The translations under genes were made by a program, and so were the position numbers. The notes beneath the pieces were generated by a model. That model saw only the letters and a program-made list of their open reading frames with translations. It had not been told where the DNA came from and made no database searches. A DNA stretch of 7,641 bases. Source: Candidatus Omnitrophota bacterium (GTDB lineage Bacteria; Omnitrophota; Koll11; VGKN01). The stretch covers positions 1 through 7,641 of the forward strand of contig VGKN01000066.1 of NCBI GenBank assembly GCA_016867055.1, read 5' to 3'. Shown one piece after another: positions 1 to 4,659 of the stretch. Numbering within the stretch: position 1 is the stretch's first letter; every line of letters starts with the position of its first letter.

Positions 1-1526
1 AGTATATAATATAGGAAGTGTCCCAACCATACACTCTCACCCTTCCACTTGGGACCTACATTGCTTAAGCCATCATTCCAGTCTCCCTCACCTATTAGGG
101 GAAGTCCTCTTTTACTAAAGCGGGATAAGACAAGGTCTATTGCTTTTTTTGCATGCTCAAAAAGGCTTTCTTCGCCTGTATCTAAAAAAGGAATATTCTC
201 ATTGAGCATATTCAAGTCATTCGTTTCTTCTATATAATCCATTATAATAAAGGGAAGCCAGAGCAGGTCATCTGTATGAGCACTTTTAACACCCCTTTCT
301 ATTATGGGATCCCACCAGTGCCAAACTATGCCATCTCTAAACTGATGGCGAGCATGTAATAAAATCTGATTCTTTGTAAGTTCGCTCTTAAGGGGAAGAA
401 AAATTTGGCTATCCTGAAGCTGGTCACGAAAACCATACGCTCCTCCTATCTGATAATAGGCAGTTCTTGCCCAAAGCCTGCAGGATATTGCCTGATATTT
501 AAGCCAGGTATTTACTAATATGTCAAGGTGTTTATCGGGGGTTGAAACCGAATTTTTATCCAGCATATCTTCCCAGAAAACCTTTAAGTCCTCAAATGCC
601 TTCTCAACCTCCCTTTGTCCTTTATATTTCCTTATAATCTCCTGTGCCTTTGATTTTGTCTTAGAAACTCCGAGGACGAATGCTATGGTTTTCTCTTCAT
701 TTACCTCAAGTTCCAGATTTATGTGTAAACTTCCAATGGCATCAAGCCATTTTCCCTCTCTCGGATTACACATTCCATTTTCTATAGCCTTGGGATTCAG
801 AAATGTCCTATACATACCTATAAAAGATTCCTTGTCGCTCGTATATGATGTCGGTTCCTCGCTTAAACTATGAAACGCAAGATAATCCCACTCCTTGTTC
901 ATATAGTCATCATTTTTGCCCGGGATCTGCCAGAGTCTTTTTGTGGCAAATATTGCCTGGAGATTTTTATTATAGAAAGTTTCTAAGAATGTCCTGTGAA
1001 ACTCCCTGTGCCAGTCAGGATATTCTCCCAGGCACCACTCAATATAAGAAAAAACCCCTATACTTCTTTTATAAGGGCTGAGATTTTTTATCTTAACCTG
1101 CCATATCTCCGCATCCTCAGTCGGGGGAATAAAAATAAGAAGAGTACTTTCTATCTCTTTGTATTTAGACTTAACACGGGAATATCCTATGCCATGCCTT
1201 ACTTCATAAAAATCAGGCCAATAACAGGTAGGCTTATAACACAATGACCAAGCACTTGCTGTTTTATTATCCCTTATATAAATAAATTTTCCCCATTCGT
1301 CCTTTATAAGGTCCTGTTCACAGCGGGTGAGTCTATTTATCCTTGCATGGGTAAGCCAGGAATAGCCTGTTCCTGTGGAGGCAAACGTCAAACCATATTC
1401 TCCATTTGAGATTACGTTTATCCAGGGGCTTGGTGTGTCATGCCTTGTTATCACAAATTCCCTTCCATCCTCTGTAAAATATCCGTACCTGGTTTTATAC
1501 AATGCTACCCGCGGCTTTTCTCTCAT
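1..1526 (-). CDS. GH94-type glycoside phosphorylase (GT36/cellobiose phosphorylase family), 3' end outside window
   Basis: The first 508 codons are open without interruption; the C-terminal part lies beyond position 1. GH94 enzymes cleave a beta-glucosidic bond with inorganic phosphate, giving a sugar 1-phosphate in the cytoplasm. Seen here: an N-terminal segment (residues about 14-66) with TPSPWIN, NGEYGL and TGTGYSW, typical of the GH94 N-terminal beta-sandwich; GGAYGFRDQLQD (361-372) at the start of the (alpha/alpha)6 barrel; HWWDP (403-407) followed by TDDLLWLP (418-425); and GEGDWNDG (479-486), whose DWND holds the general-acid Asp (Asp482) in known family members. KGESVWLGHF (495-504) is another family signature. 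No signal peptide is seen. The start at 1524-1526 is chosen because an excellent ribosome binding site precedes it. The family is typically about 800 residues, so roughly 300 are missing. Family assignment is strong. The substrate (cellobiose, laminaribiose, chitobiose, beta-1,2-glucan or other) cannot be told. The start overlaps the upstream permease gene by 32 bp, suggesting translational coupling. Confidence 0.9.
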   Translation of the reverse strand, partial: MREKPRVALYKTRYGYFTEDGREFVITRHDTPSPWINVISNGEYGLTFASTGTGYSWLTHARINRLTRCEQDLIKDEWGKFIYIRDNKTASAWSLCYKPTCYWPDFYEVRHGIGYSRVKSKYKEIESTLLIFIPPTEDAEIWQVKIKNLSPYKRSIGVFSYIEWCLGEYPDWHREFHRTFLETFYNKNLQAIFATKRLWQIPGKNDDYMNKEWDYLAFHSLSEEPTSYTSDKESFIGMYRTFLNPKAIENGMCNPREGKWLDAIGSLHINLELEVNEEKTIAFVLGVSKTKSKAQEIIRKYKGQREVEKAFEDLKVFWEDMLDKNSVSTPDKHLDILVNTWLKYQAISCRLWARTAYYQIGGAYGFRDQLQDSQIFLPLKSELTKNQILLHARHQFRDGIVWHWWDPIIERGVKSAHTDDLLWLPFIIMDYIEETNDLNMLNENIPFLDTGEESLFEHAKKAIDLVLSRFSKRGLPLIGEGDWNDGLSNVGPKWKGESVWLGHFLYYI

Positions 1527-4500
1527 AAACAACCTCCCTTTGTTGTGTTTTTCTTACTAAAAGTCTTTTTACATCCTCAAATATGCTAAAAACACTCGGC
1601 ACAAAAAAGAGTGTAAGTATGGTGGAGGAGATAAGGCCACTTGTAACAGTTGTAGCAAAGGGTGCCCATAGCCCTGCCTCCTCAGAACGGTCCAACACCA
1701 TCGGAAGCATACCAAAGACAGTTGTAAGTGTAGTCATAAGTATAGGTCGTAATCTATCCTGTCCAGCGATTATAACCGCTCTGGTCTTGCCAAGTCCACT
1801 TTTAATCAAACTATTTACATGGTCTATCAGAATTATGGCATTATTTACTACGATACCTAAAAGCATAATTCCTCCCATTAAAACACCCATACTGACAGAT
1901 AGATGAGTTAGTCTTAGAGAAAGTACCACCCCAATAACAGCAAGGGGAACCGTAACAAGGATTATAAAAGGTTGACTATAGGATTCAAAAAGACTTGCCA
2001 GCACCAAATAAATCAACAAAAGACTTATAACCAATGCAAATGTTAACTCCTTCTGGTTTTCTGTCATCTGTGTATAGGCGCCACCGAATCTCCAGTAATA
2101 ATCCTTTGGAAATTTAAGGTCTTTTAAACCTGACTGCGAAAATTCTATGGCCTTGCCGTATGAAAGCCTTCCTATGTTGGCACTTACTTGGATCATTCGG
2201 CTTTTATTGCGTCTGTAGATTTTGCTTGGGCCCAGATTTAATTCAAACGTAGCAATCTGGTCAAGGCTTATCTGGGTGCCATCGGGTCCAGTCAATATAA
2301 GTTTATGCAGATTATCTATGGTCTTTCTATCTGATTCGTTAAGACGGGTTATCACCTCTACCTCTTTTGCTTCGGTATGATATACAGTGGCGCGTAAGCC
2401 CCTCATCTGACCATGTATACTTGAGGCTATATCGTCAATAGTTAAGCCGAATATTGCCGCTTTTTTCCTATCCACCACTACCCTCCACTCAGGCCTTCCC
2501 TCTCTTGCCCTTATCTTTACATCGGTAAGACCTTTAATTGCCTCAAGCCTTGAGGCTACTGAGTTAGCCAGGTCCCTTAAAATATCGTAATCGTATCCAT
2601 ACAAATCCACTACTATCTCCCTGATAAGCGCTTCCTGAGCCTCCTCAAAATATATAAATGTATTTGGAATTTTGGCAACAAGGGGTCTAAGGCTATCTAT
2701 CACCTCCTTGGTAGATTTATCCCTTTGGTTTGAAGGGAGAAGTTTCACATATATCTTGCTCTCCCAGGGTTCAATCCTTGAAGAGATTGTCACAACTTCT
2801 TTTACATCCTTAAGTATACTTTCTACCTGCGATACTGCCGAATCAGAGGCTTCTAATCTTGCGCCGGTTGGAAGTTCTATAAATATGGTGAAGGTTCCTG
2901 GTTCTGATTGCTCTATAAATTCAACCGGAATCTTAGTAAGTATTAAAACCGAAAGGATGAAAATCAAGGTGGCTAAAATTACAAGGATATATCTATACCT
3001 AATAGAAAAGACCAAGGACTTTTTATACATTAATTTAAATCCCGAAAAGGAGTAACTTCTTTTTTTAACCTTTGGACGAATTATCTTAGATGCCATTGTT
3101 GGAACCAAGGTAATGGCAACAACCAAAGAAGAGAGTAAGGAATACGTGATGGTTAAACACAACCCGCTATAAAGAAGCCTTATCTCCTTAGTAACAAATA
3201 TGATGGGTAAAAAAACAACTACAGTGGTAACAGTGGATGCCACTATTGCAAGAAGCATCTCTTCGCTTCCAACTATTGATGCCTTCATAACATCTAACCC
3301 TTTTTCTATCTTGGCATAAATATTTTCAATTACCACAATGCTATTGTCTACCAACATACCCACGCCTAAGGTAAGCCCGGTTAAGGTCATAACATTTAAG
3401 GTTATTTCCTGAAAATACATAATACCAAAGGTTATAAGAATAGCTATGGGGATTGAAACAGCTATTATTACTGTTGGACGCCAATTAAGCAAAAATAGAA
3501 ACAATATCGCTATAGCTAAAAAACCTCCTATCTTCAAAGAATCCATCACCCTGTTTATTTCCTTTATTATGGCCTCAGCCTGATTTAAGGTGGTTACTAC
3601 CCTTATATTTTTATCAAGTAGCGGTTTTATTTTCTTTATCTCTTCTTCAACCGCCTTTGTTACCTTTATGGTATTGGCAAGGCTTTCTTTTTGTATATAT
3701 ATCGAGACGGCGGAGTTTACATTAACGCGCGCAAAACCTGTAGGTTCAAGATAAGAGTCTCTTACAGTTGCTACATCTTTCAATCTCACAATAGAGCCCT
3801 GCGCTGTGGTAAATATTCCTATATCGCCTATTTCATTAACATCTCTAAACTGACCTAAGGTCCTTATAAGATACTTGTCTTTTTGTTTCTCCACCTCGCC
3901 AACCAAAAGGTCAAAGTTACTGGCTCCTAAAACACCTATAATCCTTTCCATAGGTATACCGTATGAGGCAAGACGTACCTTATCAAACTCAACCAGGATT
4001 TTTCTTTCTCTTCCGCCCACCACTTCCACATTAGCCACTCCGCTTACACGCTCTATGCGTTCCTTTATACGCTCGTCTACTACACGCCTTATCATCTCAG
4101 GAGTATACCCAAGCCCTGTAACCGCAAGTATCATAACAGGCACATCTGATTGATTAAATTTTGCTATTATGGGTTTTTCTATCTCCTTTGGCAGTTTATT
4201 CTTCACCTTGGCAAATTTCTCCCTTGTCTCAAGAGAAGCAAAATCCATATCGGTTCCCGGTTCAAAACTTAAAGCAACAATAGAACGCCCCTCTTCAGAT
4301 ACAGATGTCATACTTTTTAATGCACCAACAGTGCCAACCGCCTCCTCTACCGGTTTTGTAACAAGTGTTTCCACGTCAACGGGAGGCATCCCTCCGCGAA
4401 TATCTATCCACACCGTAATCTCGCCAAAACTGATATTTGGCATAAGTTCAATAGGAAGTTTGGTCAAGGAGATATAACCGATGAGCACCATAGATAAAAA

Positions 4501-4551
4501 AACCATCAAAATTGTAACAGGCCTTTTAACAGATACGCTTGGTAAACCCAT
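1495..4551 (-). CDS. RND-family efflux permease (HAE1/AcrB-like), complete
   Basis: This is a complete 1018-residue inner-membrane RND permease, the usual length for hydrophobe/amphiphile-efflux members, which export drugs, lipids or other amphiphiles using the proton gradient. Seen: cytoplasmic start and TM1 (about 11-30), first porter region (31-335), TM2-TM6 (341-487), TM7 (519-538), second porter region (540-833) and TM8-TM12 (834-990). The TM4 motif GVGMLVDNSIVVIENI (396-411) and TM10 motif GIVVNNAIILID (899-910) are diagnostic, as is RLRPILMT (933-940). Compared with AcrB, Asp407 is kept (Asp402), Asp408 is Asn403 and Lys940 is Asn903, a variant common in many non-enterobacterial RND pumps. 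The start is set by the family-typical N-terminus with an RPVT motif; no Shine-Dalgarno sequence precedes it. It ends with a short tail and overlaps the GH94 start by 32 bp. It pairs with the upstream permease. Substrate unknown. CzcA-type metal efflux is unlikely, because the TM4 motif is not of that type. Confidence 0.95.
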   Translation of the reverse strand: MGLPSVSVKRPVTILMVFLSMVLIGYISLTKLPIELMPNISFGEITVWIDIRGGMPPVDVETLVTKPVEEAVGTVGALKSMTSVSEEGRSIVALSFEPGTDMDFASLETREKFAKVKNKLPKEIEKPIIAKFNQSDVPVMILAVTGLGYTPEMIRRVVDERIKERIERVSGVANVEVVGGRERKILVEFDKVRLASYGIPMERIIGVLGASNFDLLVGEVEKQKDKYLIRTLGQFRDVNEIGDIGIFTTAQGSIVRLKDVATVRDSYLEPTGFARVNVNSAVSIYIQKESLANTIKVTKAVEEEIKKIKPLLDKNIRVVTTLNQAEAIIKEINRVMDSLKIGGFLAIAILFLFLLNWRPTVIIAVSIPIAILITFGIMYFQEITLNVMTLTGLTLGVGMLVDNSIVVIENIYAKIEKGLDVMKASIVGSEEMLLAIVASTVTTVVVFLPIIFVTKEIRLLYSGLCLTITYSLLSSLVVAITLVPTMASKIIRPKVKKRSYSFSGFKLMYKKSLVFSIRYRYILVILATLIFILSVLILTKIPVEFIEQSEPGTFTIFIELPTGARLEASDSAVSQVESILKDVKEVVTISSRIEPWESKIYVKLLPSNQRDKSTKEVIDSLRPLVAKIPNTFIYFEEAQEALIREIVVDLYGYDYDILRDLANSVASRLEAIKGLTDVKIRAREGRPEWRVVVDRKKAAIFGLTIDDIASSIHGQMRGLRATVYHTEAKEVEVITRLNESDRKTIDNLHKLILTGPDGTQISLDQIATFELNLGPSKIYRRNKSRMIQVSANIGRLSYGKAIEFSQSGLKDLKFPKDYYWRFGGAYTQMTENQKELTFALVISLLLIYLVLASLFESYSQPFIILVTVPLAVIGVVLSLRLTHLSVSMGVLMGGIMLLGIVVNNAIILIDHVNSLIKSGLGKTRAVIIAGQDRLRPILMTTLTTVFGMLPMVLDRSEEAGLWAPFATTVTSGLISSTILTLFFVPSVFSIFEDVKRLLVRKTQQREVVYERKAAGSIV
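1531..1540 (-). promoter_or_regulatory. Shine-Dalgarno site for the GH94 gene
   Basis: On the minus strand this reads AAGGGAGGTT, with the GGGAGG core at 1533-1538 and 6 nt to the ATG at 1524-1526. It is a near-ideal ribosome binding site and fixes the GH94 start. It lies inside the last codons of the upstream RND permease gene, so ribosomes finishing that gene pass over it. This fits coupled translation. The strength of this site contrasts with the lack of one at the permease start (4551). Confidence 0.85.
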
Positions 4552-4561
4552 AATTATAAAA

Positions 4562-4619
4562 GGTTAAGGTTTAGGTTAAGGCTAAGAAATTTTTTATTTC
4601 TCAACCTCAGCCTCAACCT
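4562..4619 (-). repeat. Long imperfect stem-loop made of hexamer repeats, between the two RND genes
   Basis: In the minus-strand transcript, 4619-4596 pairs with 4590-4567 around a five-A loop (4595-4591). Of 24 positions, 19 are Watson-Crick pairs, 3 are G-U wobbles and 2 are mismatches. The 5' arm is three hexamers (GGTTGA, GGCTGA, GGTTGA at 4618-4601). The 3' side is four (TTAGCC, TTAACC, TAAACC, TTAACC at 4585-4562). The wobbles pair only on the minus strand, the transcribed one, so the structure is more stable as this operon's RNA than on the opposite strand. The stem ends 15 nt before the downstream permease ATG. It could be a REP-like dispersed repeat, an RNA processing or stability element, or a translational control hairpin. 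It lacks the U-tract of an intrinsic terminator. Confidence 0.7.
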
Positions 4620-4659
4620 AATTAGTTGCGCCTGTCTGCTGTCTACAGTGCAACTAATT
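4620..4659 (-). repeat. 10-bp perfect inverted repeat spanning the stop codon of the wHTH-tailed permease
   Basis: The 10-bp arms at 4620-4629 (AATTAGTTGC on the plus strand) and 4650-4659 (GCAACTAATT) are exact reverse complements separated by 20 nt. Within the loop, CTGT and ACAG can pair further (for example 4639-4642 with 4645-4648). The right arm is coding and the TAG stop (4643-4645) lies in the loop. It abuts the hexamer-repeat hairpin without a gap, so together they form a double stem-loop. No U-run follows on the minus strand, so an intrinsic terminator is unlikely. Confidence 0.6.

Noticed and set aside
520..1247. Several plus-strand open frames of 78-117 codons.
   Set aside because: They lie opposite the long uninterrupted GH94 frame with its clear family motifs, and none resembles a known protein.
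4551..4558. TATAAT on the minus strand just before the second permease ATG, resembling a -10 promoter box.
   Set aside because: It ends only 1 nt before the ATG, so transcription from it would start inside the gene. The sequence 17 nt upstream (CCTTAA) is not a -35 box. It is probably a chance AT-rich match.
4562..4659. Intrinsic transcription terminator between the two permeases.
   Set aside because: Neither stem is followed by a clear U-run on the minus strand, and the downstream genes have no visible promoter of their own, so read-through is more likely.
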